Origin: Escarpia spicata | Taxonomy: Eukaryota > Annelida > Polychaeta > Sabellida > Siboglinidae | Length of the DNA stretch: 64,000 nucleotides | Assembly (NCBI GenBank): GCA_963995525.1 | Contig: OZ023206.1 | Location: forward strand, 4,718,795-4,782,794 | Reading direction: 5' to 3' | Shown: positions 24,591-37,107 of the stretch, piece after piece | Position numbering within the stretch: the stretch's first letter is position 1 | How the letters are laid out: each line of letters starts with the position of its first letter | Notes under the pieces: generated by a model | What the model saw: only the letters and a program-made list of their open reading frames with translations | Told to the model about the DNA's origin: nothing | The model's database searches: none | Program-made: the position numbers and the translations under genes

Positions 24591-25149
24591 CAAGCATTGT
24601 CTGGCGAAACTACTATATACACATACATGAGAGCCCATTGAAACGCTGCTGATCCGAAGCTTTAAGCTGAAAGAAAGAAGATTTATAATAATAATAATAA
24701 TAAACGTCTACATCGCCTATATCCGCATGAATCTGAGCTCAGAGGTTCAACACACAGTAATCATTAGGCAAAATCATGAACAGGGTCGCGTGATTGTCAT
24801 CATTACAGTAAGGAACCGCCGAAGGTCTGTGGTGGGAATGCGATTTCAAAGGTGGCTATACTTCAGATGATTTTTAAGTGATGGGGCGTTTATTCCAGAT
24901 TTCGCAAGGGCTTTATGAATCGAACTCCCATATAAAAATGGTTGCCTTCACCGCCAAACACCTACTATCACCAAATACCCTCTCCTCGCGCCGACCCCGA
25001 CTCAGTCACCCTCCATCACACATTCCAAACCCCCCAACTTTCTCGTTCACACACTTGCACCTGCCCCGGCAACAAATCACATATCCGGTAAACATCTACT
25101 ATGTCTATGATATGTGCCCTTACCCTGTGTATCAAGTACAAACCGTCTC
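24591..25149. other. No gene recognised
   Basis: Includes a short (ATA)n run at 24687-24701. The part after 24950 becomes C/A-rich and grades into the following degenerate repeat. Confidence 0.45.
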
Positions 25150-25790
25150 ATTCAATGTCACCATCAGCCATGACCTCTACAACAAAGACCGCCGTCTTCA
25201 ATTTCGTCATCAATCATCGTCATCAATTTTGTTATCAGCCAACACCTCTAAAAAAGATCATCACCTTCGCTTTAGTCGTCAAGCTACTTTTATAACACAG
25301 ACCACCACCTTCAATTTCGTCATTAACCATCGCCTCTGTAACAAAGACCACCATCTTAAATTTCGTCATCAACCATCGCCTCTGTAACAAGGACCACCAC
25401 TTTCAATTTCGTCATCAACCATCATCTCTACCACAAAGATCGCTACCTTCAAGTTCGTTATCAATCATCGCCTATACAACAAAGATCGCCTCCTTCAATT
25501 TCGTCATCAACCATCACCTCTACCACAAAGACCACCACCTTCAATATCGTCATCAACCATCGCCTCTATAGTAAAGACTACCACTTTAAATTTCGTTATC
25601 AACCATCATCACTACCACAAAGATTGCTACCTTTAATTTCGTCATCAACCATAGCCTATACAACAAAGACAACCACCTTCAATTTTGCCACCAGCCATCG
25701 CCTCTATTACAAAGACCACCACCGTCAATATCGTCAACCATCGCCTCTATAATAAAGACCACCACCTTCAATTTCGTTACCAGCCACCAC
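25150..25790. repeat. Degenerate 46-bp minisatellite, about 14 copies
   Basis: The consensus contains AACAAAGACCACCACCTTCA then ATTTCGTCATCAACCATCGC and CTCTAT. Copies differ by point changes and small deletions, so this array is older than the 22-, 40-, 72- and 80-bp ones. Confidence 0.85.
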
Positions 25791-27339
25791 CTCTTAGTTT
25801 ATAACTAGAACCGTCACCTCTACATTGCCTATCAGCCGCCACCTCTCCCAGACCTAGTGTATGCTACAGTGTGTGTGTTCGCACTGGTCAGTAACCTGCG
25901 GCCCAGCAGGAAGTATCGCCGTATAACGGTTACGATGACAACAAGCGAAGTATTCGTGCCAGGAATCCAACTAAAACGTAGCATGTGGCGCGGCCGATTG
26001 GAACGAGACGACATTTGTTTGAATAATTTAAGACACACAGCAAACAGTGCTTAGTGTCTTTGTAAACGGAACGCGTTGCGTGTACTGAACTGTGTTGGCT
26101 TCGGGTTGCGTCAAGTGAAGATTCCAGCAGCTTCTTGCATGAGCGAAATATGAATGCCTATATATAGTTGCGTTTGATCACCGTCGATGCAATTTCTGAC
26201 ATCACGGAACGGCTGAGTAGCCACCTCCAACCGACCTGTTGAATAGCCGCCCTACATCCGCGCGCAAATGAGACGCATAAAACGCATTTATGTAGATGCG
26301 GTGACCATATTGGTCGCAGCCGGTTGCCTTGATGAATTCACGGCTGCTTTCATGGAACGTCCTATTCATGCCGGGAAATAGCTTCGAACGCATAGCAATG
26401 TGCGAAGCGTTAATGAATTTATGCAAGGCATTCAGTGGTCGGCTAGCATGTTGTCACAGCTAACGGTCTGACTCCATATCGCTCAGAGTACGTGCTCCGT
26501 GCACGCAACGCCAGCCGGTCAATGCTGCGGTGGCTGACGTGATGTTGTAAATGAACCCACGTGATCAATGGACCGGGGATCCAATTACCACGGCGATGTA
26601 TGTGGACCCCCTGTGAAAAATGGAACAAGTGATTTAAAAATCATAGACATGGTTTATGGATATCTAGACATTAAAAAATATACTATGAAAAGTAGAATTG
26701 TACCAATACCATTGTCAAAGACAATGTTAATAACCATAAAAGGATACCGAAATGGACATTGTTCATTTATGCCAATAAGATTTTGGACACATTTTTGTAT
26801 AGTTTTGTTTTTTGTTACCTATGGCACGTGCACAAATGAACCACTTCTAACCCACCCAACACATTGAAAAGTCATTTTTTTCACATCCATTTTACACGGC
26901 ATAAAAAATACCCCCGGTCCATATATGACAGAGATCTACTTACAATACCCCGCCAAATACAATTCTCGATTGCCTGGTAAACAACAGTGTAAGTGGCACG
27001 TCTACGCATAAAACTGCGTTGTCTTTTCCTCATTTATTGATAGACCTACGATATTCCTAATACTAGCATGCATGCGTTGACGGTATACTGTCTGCCAAAT
27101 TGCATTTAATAAATCTGAACTTTTTTTCACTAGTTGGAGGCAGGCGTGGTTACCGGCCTAATAGCAAGTTCCTGGAAATATTCCGTGGTTTCGCCTGGCG
27201 TCCACAATCAAGACCAACGTAGATGGAGTGAAATGAGCCCACGCCCACAAACAAATGGAACACCGCATAACTGCACAATATATCCATCACTTGATCTGTT
27301 GCTAAGCAAAAAGCTCCGTCAAGCCACACAAAAATGGCT
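25791..27339. other. No gene recognised
   Basis: Ordinary-complexity sequence. A weak inverted pair, ATGGACCGGGG at 26568 and CCCCCGGTCCAT at 26911, might bound a MITE, but the arms are too short to call. Confidence 0.4.
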
Positions 27340-27545
27340 GCCAAACTCGTGGAGCGTGTAGACATTCCGTCGTATGTTTTGTTAAAATCCTGCCCCACAG
27401 ATTTTCTTTATGACAAAAACATAAGGCAAAGTTTTTAAAGTGACAGGTGTGTGTGGGAATGTTTGATCTAAATTCTAGGACATATCATGCTGCAATAGTA
27501 CATAATGTAATTCACATATAGTCGTAGCGGATCCGTCAGTTTCAT
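27340..27545. mobile_element. Family A-related fragment
   Basis: CGTGGAGCGTGTAGACATTC, TATGTTTTGTTAAAATCCTG, AAGGCAAAGTTTTTAAAGTG and TAATGTAATTCACATATAG correspond to 37060-37200 and, inverted, 37370-37472. Confidence 0.5.
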
Positions 27546-27814
27546 CAGCGATACAGGGCTACTCTGTGGAGGACGATCGACTGAGTAATCGTCGGAAGCC
27601 TACCACTAATCCTAACCACAAATGAAAAGTTTCTTTGTCAATGAGCACGACTTGGTACTGCTATTAAAACCGTTTTGTTACTTTCAACAAATGCGACGAA
27701 CGTCTTCATAAAACACCAACGGTTCAGAACAAGAGGCAGTACAGCTGAATTAGCTACAGTCATTTGTAAACAGTCTTGACAGACGACATACCGCCATTGT
27801 TCTTTGTTGAAATA

Positions 27815-28154
27815 GTCACACTCACTCATTCACTCACTCACTCACTCACTCACTCACTCACTCACTCACTCACTCACTCACTCACTCACTCACTCACTCA
27901 CTCACTCACTCACTCACTCACTCACTCACTCACTCACTCACTCACTCACTCACTCACTCACTCACTCACTCACTCACTCACTCACTCATTCACTCACTCA
28001 CTCACTCACTCAATCACTCAATCACTCACTCACCCACTCACTCACTCATTCACTCACCCACTCATTCACTCACTCACTCACCCACTCATTCACTCACTCA
28101 CCCACTCACCCACTCACTCAATCACTCAATCACTCACTCACTCACCCACTCATG
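27815..28154. repeat. (ACTC)n microsatellite
   Basis: About 80 tetranucleotide copies. The 5' half is pure; after 27985 it has ATTC, AATC and ACCC variants. Thr-His-Ser-Leu frames are artefacts. Confidence 0.97.
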
Positions 28155-28880
28155 TCTGCCACTGGGGTCGAACATTACTGGCTTTAACCATATGTCTCCA
28201 GATTGCTCTACCATTGCCGTCTTCAGCTCCACCGGCTCTAGACCCTCATCACGTGAAACAGTCAAAACAGTCACTTGTCAAAGATGACATTGAATGACGT
28301 CACAGTAGCCCTATTCAGAAATCACCATTCACTTCTCAGCGACGACACGTGACGTCACGGCAACGCAGCGAGTCACGCCGACTCAAACAAAACCGTCTCT
28401 GGAATTACTCATACTCCTTTCATTATTGTCTTGCTGCGTGCATCGGCTCCATTTCGCGTTTGTAACGTCACTAGAATTAGTCATAAACATGTATTTTGTC
28501 CACCACTCACTTGATTTTACAATATCAGCGCTGACGTAGACAACTTTCCGTTGCTCGGTCGTCAACATGAACCTGTTGTAGTGTGCCAATTTCTAATTGA
28601 TATCAGTCAGCCGGACGTAGATCAACACCGAGTCCTTGATTCTGAACGTTCAGTTGAACGTTGTCTCATTTACAAAACTCAACTGCGGATCTGTTCGAAT
28701 ATTGTTATGTCAGGCCCCAAAGAGGCATCTTTCAATGTATCTACGGACGCTGTTTAAGTGAATTATTAGATCGTCCATCTATTAAATACAAATTTACATT
28801 AAATTAACATAAACAATACATCACGTTCCTCAACGCCATATTAATCCTCGTGCCATACATGTATTATACCGCTGGCCGCA
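28155..28880. other. No gene recognised
   Basis: Unique-looking sequence, including several CGTCAC-rich stretches at 28290-28380. No supportable feature. Confidence 0.4.
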
Positions 28881-29060
28881 CCTGGCGACCGGTAATTTTG
28901 CAAAAGTATATTTGATCGAATAACATATAAAATGCCAAAGTGACGTATATGGTAACGAGTATGATGAAATAAGTCAATACTGTTCAAGGTGTACATACAC
29001 ATTCTTAAAAACCGCTGAAATGGTAGTTTAATTCAGAATGCAACTTTAACATATTACTAA
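28880..29060 (+). repeat. Dispersed repeat, copy 1
   Basis: GACCGGTAATTTTGCAAAAG, then CGAATAACATATAAAATGCC, TGGTAACGAGT and GGTAGTTTAATTCAGAATGC match the segment at 41698-41875 in the same orientation. Family unknown. Confidence 0.65.
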
Positions 29061-29529
29061 AACTGTATTGCTTCATAAATAATTAGGTTGCAACATATAT
29101 TATATGTATGGTTTGAAGTAAACTATTGCTTATAATGCATACCACACGTCCCCCACATTATGGCTGTCACGTGTGCCTGATGTCCACCTGGGTGGCTAAG
29201 TAGTTACTTCGATTAGTGTGGCCAGACAATGCAGCTGCTCTATTTGCCATTCAAACTGTCGCACAGAGACATCCACGTATAAACATAAATTCCTAGTCGT
29301 AGCATTGTGTACACACTGAGGTGATAAATTCGCAATTTATTAGTTCAGTTTATATGCAGATCGTGCAGTGAGTACAGTTATTTTCGTAATATTATGCTCG
29401 GAGCTGTCTCTGTAAATATCTAACTTACGTGTTTCGTTCTTGTTGTATGGCTCAGTAATGTCAATGAAACTGACTAGATTGGTGTCATCAAAGTTGGCAC
29501 TACACGCTCGACACGTTCTCGTGTTATTT
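29061..29529. other. No gene recognised
   Basis: AT-rich sequence with no supportable feature. Confidence 0.4.
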
Positions 29530-29625
29530 AGTGTACCATAGATACATTTATACGTGCTACACTTGTCATAGCTTGAAGTGTACCATAGATACATTTATAC
29601 GTGCTACACTTGTCATAGCTTGAAG
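29530..29625. repeat. Direct duplication, two copies of about 48 bp
   Basis: GTGTACCATAGATACATTTA followed by TACGTGCTACACTTGTCATA and GCTTGAA occurs twice in tandem (29530 and 29578) with essentially no differences, immediately before the 40-bp array. Confidence 0.9.
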
Positions 29626-29664
29626 GTGTACCAACATAGACCCGCTCACTTTGGGCCTTCGCTG

Positions 29665-31615
29665 GCTCGTTACAGTTACCACTGCTTATGGTCGTTTGGC
29701 AAGTGCTCGTTACAGCTGCCACTGCCTATTGTCGTCTGGCAAGTGCTCGTTACAGTTACCACTGCCTATGGTCGTTTGGCAAGTGCTCGTTACAGCTGCC
29801 ACTGCCTATTGTCGTCTGGCAAGTGCTCGTTACAGTTACCACTGCCTATGGTCGTTTGGCAAGTGCTCGTTACAGCTGCCACTGCCTATTGTCGTCTGGC
29901 AAGTGCTCGTTACAGTTACCACTGCTTATGGTCGTTTGGCAAGTGCTCGTTACAGCTGCCACTGCCTATTGTCGTCTGGCAAGTGCTCGTTACAGTTACC
30001 ACTGCCTATGGTCGTTTGGCAAGTGCTCGTTACAGCTGCCACTGCCTATTGTCGTCTGGCAAGTGCTCGTTACAGTTACCACTGCCTATGGTCGTTTGGC
30101 AAGTGCTCGTTACAGCTGCCACTGCCTATTGTCGTCTGGCAAGTGCTCGTTACAGTTACCACTGCTTATGGTCGTTTGGCAAATGCTCGTTACAGCTGCC
30201 ACTGCCTATTGTCGTCTGGCAAGTGCTCGTTACAGTTACCACTGCCTATGGTCGTTTGGCAAGTGCTCGTTACAGTTACCACTGCCTATGGTCGTTTGGC
30301 AAGTGCTCGTTACAGTTACCACTGCCTATGGTCGTTTGGCAAATGCTCGTTACAGTTACCACTGCCTATGGTCGTTTGGCAAATGCTCGTTACAGTTACC
30401 ACTGCCTATGGTCGTTTGGCAAGTGCTCGTTACAGTTACCACTGCCTATGGTCGTTTGGCAAGTGCTCGTTACAGTTACCACTGCCTATGGTCGTCTGGC
30501 AAGTGCTCGTTACAATTACCACTGCCTTTGGTCGTCTGGCAAGTGCTCGTTACAGTTACCACTGCTTATGATCGTCTGGCAAGTGCTCGTTACAGCTGCC
30601 ACTGCCTATGGTCGTTTGGCAAGTGCTCGTTACAGTTACCACTGCCTATGGTCGTTTGGCAAGTGCTCGTTACAGTTACCACTGCCTATGGTCGTTTGGC
30701 AAGTGCTCGTTACAGTTACCACTGCTTATGGTCGTCTGGCAAGTGCTCGTTACAGTTACCACTGCTTATGATCGTCTGGCAAGTGCTCGTTACAATTACC
30801 ACTGCTTATAGTCGTTTAGCAAGTGCTTGTTACAGTTACCACTGCTTATGGTCGTTTGGCAAGTGCTCGTTACAGTTACCACTGCCTATTGTCGTCTGGC
30901 AAGTGCTCGTTACAGTTACCACTGGCTATGGTCGTCTGGCAAGTGCTCGTTACAGTTACCACTGCCTTTGGTCGTCTGGCAAGTGCTCGTTACAGTTACC
31001 ATTGCTTATGGTCGTCTGGCAAGTGCTCGTTACAGTTACCACTGCGTATGATCGTCTGGCAAGTGCTCGTTACAGTTACGACTGCCTATGGTCGTCTGGC
31101 AAGTGCTCGTTACAGTTACCACTGCGTATGATCGTCTGGCAAGTGCTCGTTACAGTTACCACTGCCTTTGGTCGTCTGGCAAGTGCTCGTTACAGTTACC
31201 ACTGCCTTTGGTCGTCTGGCAAGTGCTCGTTACAGTTACCACTGCCTTTGGTCGTCTGGCAAGTGCTCGTTACAGTTACCACTGCCTTTGGTCGTCTGGC
31301 AAGTGCTCGTTACAGTTACCACTGCCTTTGGTCGTCTGGCAAGTGCTCGTTACAGTTACCACTGCTTATGGTCGTCTGGCAAGTGCTCGTTACAGTTACC
31401 ACTGCCTTTGGTCGTTTGGCAAGTGCTCGTTACAGTTACCACTGCCTTTGGTCGTCTGGCAAGTGCTCGTTACAGTTACCACTGCCTTTGGTCGTCTGGC
31501 AAGTGCTCGTTACAGTTACCACTGCTTATGGTCGTCTGGCAAGTGCTCGTTACAGTTACCACTGCCTTTGGTCGTCTGGCAAGTGCTCGTTACAGTTACC
31601 ACTGCGTATGATCGT
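29665..31615. repeat. 40-bp minisatellite, about 49 copies, with 80-bp higher-order repeat at its start
   Basis: The unit contains GCTCGTTACAGTTACCACTG then CCTATGGTCGTTTGGCAAGT. From about 29680 to 30230, copies alternate strictly between an A type (CAGTTACC...TATGGTCGTTTGG) and a B type (CAGCTGCC...TATTGTCGTCTGG), making an 80-bp dimer. Later copies are single-type, with CCTTTG and GCGTATGATC variants toward the 3' end. Frames such as VLVTVTTAYGRLASARYS come from the array. Confidence 0.97.
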
Positions 31616-32283
31616 GCAGATATGTGATGTGTTGAACCCTTATTCGAACCACGTTTTGACGTAATTCTACACCGGAACAAGACAGTTACTGCACTCTCAA
31701 CTCTGACAGTAACTGTATAAATGCAGTTCATGGTGTGGTATTTAAAATATAATTATTAGCCGTGGGTGATATCCAAAATGCAGTCACTGTGACCACAATA
31801 TCGCTGTTATTGGCAATCCTATCGCAATTAAAGCGTTTTTGAGTTGCACAACTTCATGCGTGGCAAGTATCATGCGTAAGTGGGTTATTGATTTCTCGAG
31901 AGACGCCACAGGAAGCACGGACGGCAAGTCTTAGCACGGAGATCGGTGTTAATTCCAGGACGGACAGCCCGATTCGCTTACCTGGTCATATGCCGCATCG
32001 CCAAAGCCGCCGTGACTCGGCTAGCGATTAGCGTTGTTAAACATAGCTCCGTCGATCCGTGTTAAAGCGTCAGATTGGACTCCATCGATTTGTCGCCGGT
32101 AAACACCGCAATCGTTCGTAGCCATGTGCGCTGTATTTTAACCTAACGTGAATTGTGTCACATGAAGACGAAACAGCAAGCACCGCACCCCGGGTGTTGG
32201 GCAGTGAAAAAGAGAGCATTGCATCTGGTATGAGCGCATTCCCAAAGTAAAGAAACCTATAGTTAGCATGTTTACCGGACAGG

Positions 32284-32324
<41 letters not shown>

Positions 32325-32439
32325 TTGCAGAAAGAATTACAGACAGGCACATTTATGTTTATCGTTATAGTCATTTTTACAATTACCACTTGAACAGAAT
32401 CATACGTGTTACACGTAAACTGAAAATGACTCTTCTATT
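31616..32439. other. No gene recognised; short (GACA)n at 32282-32320
   Basis: Unique-looking sequence apart from about ten GACA tetranucleotides. No supportable gene. Confidence 0.45.
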
Positions 32440-32900
32440 ACAAACATTAGCAAAAAATACCCGTCCCCTGACAGAATAACGTGGTATTTCATACATGACA
32501 GTTGTAACAAAAAACTTACCAAATGTTAGAAAACACACATCTTTCTTATGTAAACACCATAGCATGCTCGCTAACATATGCAGTAGTTTTAACGCACATA
32601 AAACGTAGACAACTGCGTCAAGCGTCTGCAGCAATATTGATTGTGTTCAAAATGTTCATCGATATGCCCTATTGAGAGGGTAGAATTGTCAAAAAATATT
32701 CGTATTGCTATGCTATTGGCATGAGGGCAGACGTAGAGCCTATTGCATCAGCATCTTCTTCCATGACACAAGGGCCGATTTCCCGAAGTATTTGCCGATT
32801 GTTGAATGACGTTTTACGCTTTATGCGCATTACGTTTTATATTCCGAACAAGGGATTTTTTAGTTACCTTTAAGGGGGAAACCGTACCGTAGACACATAC
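32440..32900 (+). mobile_element. Family A copy, single-unit form
   Basis: Contains CTTACCAAATGTTAGAAAAC, AGGGTAGAATTGTCAAAAAA, TATTCGTATTGCTATGCTAT and CCCGAAGTATTTGCCG in the order seen in the other family A copies. The 80-bp-equivalent segment is present once. The end grades into the CATA microsatellite. Confidence 0.7.
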
Positions 32901-33180
32901 ATACATACACATATACATACATACATACATACGTACGTACATACGTACATACATACGTACATACGTACATACATACGTACATACATACATACATACACAC
33001 ACATACACACATGCACACATACATACACATACACCAACATACATACATACATACATACATGCTTACATGCATACGTACATACGTACATACGTGCATACGT
33101 GCATACGTGCATACACACGTACGCACGTACGCACGCACGGACGCGCACACACGCACACACGCATACACACATACATACGT
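32885..33180. repeat. (CATA)n with CGTA and CGCA variants
   Basis: Tetranucleotide microsatellite of ACAT, ACGT and ACGC steps. Confidence 0.94.
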
Positions 33181-33232
33181 ACACTTGCTCGATTGTAGTA
33201 AGATTGTAACATCCTAATTACAATTATTCATT

Positions 33233-33253
33233 CATTCATTCATTCATAATTCA

Positions 33254-33300
<47 letters not shown>

Positions 33301-33320
33301 CTCTCCTCTCTCTCTCTCTC
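33233..33320. repeat. (TTCA)n then (CT)n, running into the assembly gap
   Basis: Short TTCA repeats, then CT repeats up to 33320, where the sequence becomes N. The gap probably reflects failure to assemble this microsatellite. Confidence 0.95.
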
Positions 33321-33520
33321 NNNNNNNNNNNNNNNNNNNNNNNNNNNNNNNNNNNNNNNNNNNNNNNNNNNNNNNNNNNNNNNNNNNNNNNNNNNNNNNN
33401 NNNNNNNNNNNNNNNNNNNNNNNNNNNNNNNNNNNNNNNNNNNNNNNNNNNNNNNNNNNNNNNNNNNNNNNNNNNNNNNNNNNNNNNNNNNNNNNNNNNN
33501 NNNNNNNNNNNNNNNNNNNN
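33321..33520. other. Assembly gap, 200 N
   Basis: Exactly 200 N, a likely placeholder length, bounded on the left by a CT microsatellite. Confidence 0.99.
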
Positions 33521-34322
33521 AGATGACTGTTTTTCTAAGCGTAATGGACTTGCTATTACATTAAGGTTTTCTTTTGAACGATTCATCAGAAGTTGAATTG
33601 TGCCGTTTTTTTGTCGCCGTGACGTTTCAGACTCCCAACGCCTGAGCCGGTTTCCCAGGCAGTCGTAAATCTAATGGAATAGTCGATTCAAAGTCGGTGC
33701 AATTTAGCTTTTAACGCCGGGTTTATGGCTTTCGTCTGGCTGGCGTTTTATTAGAAGCGGCGTCGACAGTGCGAATGTCTACGGTCGCTGCCGCCCAGAT
33801 GAAAATTTAGTGTTTGTGTGTGTGTGTGTGTGCTTGCGTGCGTGCGTGCGCATCTGTGTACACATGTATGCGCTTTGTGTGCGCCTTGTAAGCCTACGTC
33901 ATATGACCTACGTGCGACTGAGTCGACCGTCGATGAAAATAACAAATTGGGGATGCAACACTCCAAGCAACCCAAACGACATGTGGATAAAGGCTGCCCG
34001 ACATAATACATGTCACCTCCAGTGCATCAAACAACTCTAATGTATAAGATTGATTATCGTGCAATGGTCGACGACAATTTTCTTTCACCCCTCGCATTGA
34101 TGTTGACCAACAATAACCATCAAGGTGGCTATAAACATAAGTAAACGTTGATATAACGTCATGCGTAATGTCTTCGTAATCCGCAGCATTGATCACTTGT
34201 TCTCGGTGTTTGGTCCGATGTTTTCTCGTGTGTAGACAGAGCGCTTTGTCTTTCAATGGTGATAGGCTCCTATTTCTTTTTGCCAACAATCCCATAACTC
34301 AATAAAACAAATCCTGATGACA
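33521..34322. other. No gene recognised
   Basis: Mixed sequence with a short GT/GCGT-rich run at 33810-33850. Confidence 0.45.
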
Positions 34323-34372
34323 ATACACACACATACACACAACACACACACGCACACACGCACGCACACACA

Positions 34373-34448
<76 letters not shown>
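34323..34448. repeat. (CA)n microsatellite
   Basis: Pure CA from about 34375; imperfect before it. It abuts the end of a family A copy. Confidence 0.97.
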
Positions 34449-34449
<1 letters not shown>

Positions 34450-34985
34450 CTTTCAGGGATTAATCTCGACCCATGGAATAGGACGTGGCCCTATGACTTT
34501 ACAGACTACTCCATATATGTCAAGACACCTTTATGGGGTAAATCAGTTTGTGTCTTAACGGTTCTGAACTTAAAACGTAATGTGCACGTAATATATAAAA
34601 CGTCACGTGCGCGTAATACGTAAAACGTAACCTAACAATTGCAGGAACCACGCGCGCTGCAAAAAAAACTTCGGGAAAACGGCTCCTGCGTCATACACTT
34701 TGCATCATGGAGTAGACGCAGACACAATAATGCTTATGTTTACCCTCGTACCAATAGCATAGCAATACGAATAATATTATTAGTTGACAATTCTACACTA
34801 TCACAACTAGCCCCTATCGATTGACGTGAACTTCACATTCTCTCCGACTTAGTCATTTTGAACAAACAAAGAGAGTCTGCGAGTGCGTTATGGTGTTTAT
34901 GTAACGATGCAGTGTGTTTTCTAACATGTTGTAAATATAACTTTTACGACTACCAAGTCATCCCGTCAGGTGACGGGCATTTTTG
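34450..34985 (-). mobile_element. Family A copy, reverse orientation, single-unit form
   Basis: The reverse complement contains CACTGCATCGTTACATAAAC, GTCGGAGAGAATGTGAAGTT, TTCGTATTGCTATGCTATTG, ACATAAGCATTATTGTGTCT and CCATATATGTC inverted as GACATATATGG. It supplies the un-amplified reference for the segment amplified at 18843-21305. Confidence 0.75.
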
Positions 34986-35469
34986 CTAGTAATGTACCAG
35001 TATGAGACATTACAAGCGCTTACCGTCATCCGATCAAGTTAACCCATTCATAACTAGCTGAGACGGGTAACCAGAGACTGCACTTCCCCGTCATTACGAC
35101 AAACGTGCCAATTTGTCCTCTAATTTCCGCTTTTAGCGACATCGATTCGGCTATAAAAGCGAAGCTGCAGGTCATTCGTCTTGCCAGTGCCCTGGTAGCA
35201 TTCACTGTCGCAATCATTGCTCGCTACCGCTAAAATAAGGCCTGGTGATATGTGTGAGTGTGCTTGTGCGTGCGTGTGTGTGCGTGCGTGCGCGCGTGTG
35301 TCCGTGCGTGCGTGCGTGCGTGTGTACGTGCTAGTAAACATAAAAGAAGATCAAGATGTGAAAGGCGGAAGACAACAGTTACAGAAAATTAGTTTTATAT
35401 AAATCGACACATCTACTGGTGGCGTGTAGACCTAGCTGGGAAACAAGGCAGAAACGTAGGCCCTGATCC
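34986..35469. other. No gene recognised; GTGC-rich run at 35246-35335
   Basis: Ordinary sequence, with a GTGCGTGC low-complexity patch. Confidence 0.45.
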
Positions 35470-36115
35470 AAGGTGATGGGACTAAGTCAAATAAATCCGG
35501 TATTGATCTATTTCGATCATGAAGAACTGCAAACCACAGACACCTTCACCTATCTGGGAAGCTTAGTATGCAAAGATGGAGGGGCCGATGCTGACATCAA
35601 GAATCGCATGAACAAGGCCAGATGTGCTTTCTTCATACTGAAAACTGAAACCTGTTTGGAGATCAACAATATATTCTAGAAGACCAAAGCTGAGACTATA
35701 CCAAAGCTGTGCCCTCTCCTCTCTGCTATATGGCTCAGAATGCTGGCGTATGACAGAACTTGACCTCAAACATCTTTCTACTTTCCACACAAAATGCACT
35801 CGAAATATCATAAGAATATTCTGCCCACAAAAAAATCTCCAACAAGCCACTGCTCAGAATTACCAGACAAAACAATATGAAAAACATACTCGCCACAAGA
35901 AGATGGAGATGGATCGGCCATATCCTGAGAAAGAAAGACGACAGAAAAAGAAAACGTGGACGACCAAAGCAAACCTGGAGAAAGACTGTAGAAAAGCAAT
36001 CAAAGAACTACATCTAAGCTGGGGCCAAGCTGTAAGGACAACCGCAGAGAGGAATAGGGGGAGGACCCTTGTTTCCGCCCTGTGTGCCAGTGGGCATGAA
36101 GAGGAGTAAGAAAAA
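35470..36115 (+). mobile_element. RTE-like LINE, C-terminal remnant
   Basis: The first frame reads TFTYLGSLVCKDGGADADIK then NRMNKARCAFFILKTETCLE, stopping at about 35679. After a frame change, TELDLKHLSTFHTKCTRNII then RIFCPQKNL follows, and finally ALCASGHEEE at 36109. This is the well-known C-terminal region downstream of the reverse transcriptase in RTE-like elements. The polymerase itself is missing, and frameshifts show the copy is dead. Confidence 0.8.
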
Positions 36116-36117
36116 AA

Positions 36118-36955
36118 ACTGCAGCAATGGTAATGCAATTCACATATATAATCGTCATCAACATTGGTAGCAAAGGTACAAAGTGACGAGGTCGTGTGCA
36201 ACATGTTGATTGTAACATTGGCAAACCGAGATGTACTTCAACTGACTGTTATGGCTTGACGGCTTGACTGGTCACGTTATGGATAGGTCAATTGACGGAT
36301 CCGCTGCGTTGCGGTTTGTATACGTCACACCTATGCGTGTGACCTCCGTGAAGCTTTGCCAACAATGCTAATCACTGTAATAAGTATATATGTGAATCTA
36401 ACTGTACTCAACTTACCGTATGTACCATAACGTTTCCCCCGTTAGGCGGCTTGAACCTCGAGCGCCAAACTTTGAGGGATTAATTAACAACCCCTAGAGT
36501 AGGATGCACTACCTATATCTTTTCAAAATACCCAATATATGTCAAGACACCTTTATGGGGTAAATGTCGTTCCTTAACGGTTCTGAAGTTAAAATGTAAT
36601 ATTGACGTAATGCGTAAAACATAAAGAGCGCGCAACACGTAAAGCGTACCATAACAATCGCAGGAACCACGCACGCGCGGCAAAAACTTTGGGAAAACAG
36701 CTCCTGCGTCATAGACTTGGCATCATGGAGTAGACGCAGATACAATAACGCTTGTGTCTACCCTCATGCCAATAGCATAACAATACGAATATTATTTGAC
36801 AATTCTACACTATCACGACAAGGGCCAATCGATTGACGTGAACTTTACATTCTCTCCGTCATTTTGAATAAACAATGAGTAACTGCGGGCGCGTTATGGT
36901 GTTTATGTAACGATGCTCTGTGTTTTCTATCATTTTGTAAATATTACTTTCAAGA
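36118..36955 (-). mobile_element. Family A copy, reverse orientation, with terminal-type sequence
   Basis: 36420-36955 matches 34450-34985 in order and orientation (CGGCTTGAACCTCGAGCGCC, ATATGTCAAGACACCTTTAT, GCATCATGGAGTAGACGCAG, TTGACAATTCTACACTATCA). The preceding 36118-36400 has inverted terminal-type blocks, CAACATTGGTAGCAAAGG and TGTGACCTCCGTGAAGCTTT then GCCAACAATG. Confidence 0.7.
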
Positions 36956-36967
36956 CTGTCTTCTACC

Positions 36968-36970
36968 ATA

Positions 36971-37024
<54 letters not shown>
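36968..37024. repeat. (TA)n microsatellite
   Basis: TA dinucleotides with two GTATATA interruptions. Confidence 0.95.
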
Positions 37025-37107
37025 AGACCGAATGTAAGAACGCTCGACGTGTTCGACAACGCGTGGAGCGTCGTGGGGATGCTATGTTTTGTTGAAATTC
37101 CGACTCT

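Noticed and set aside
26563..26935. Possible MITE bounded by ATGGACCGGGG and its complement
   Set aside because: Arms are only about 11 bases with weak similarity inside; no direct repeat flanks them.
27776..28297. 173-codon Thr-His-Ser-Leu frame
   Set aside because: Translation of the (ACTC)n microsatellite.
29578..31664. Frames up to 658 codons repeating VTTAYGRLASARYS
   Set aside because: Shadow of the 40-bp minisatellite; three frames are open across the same DNA.
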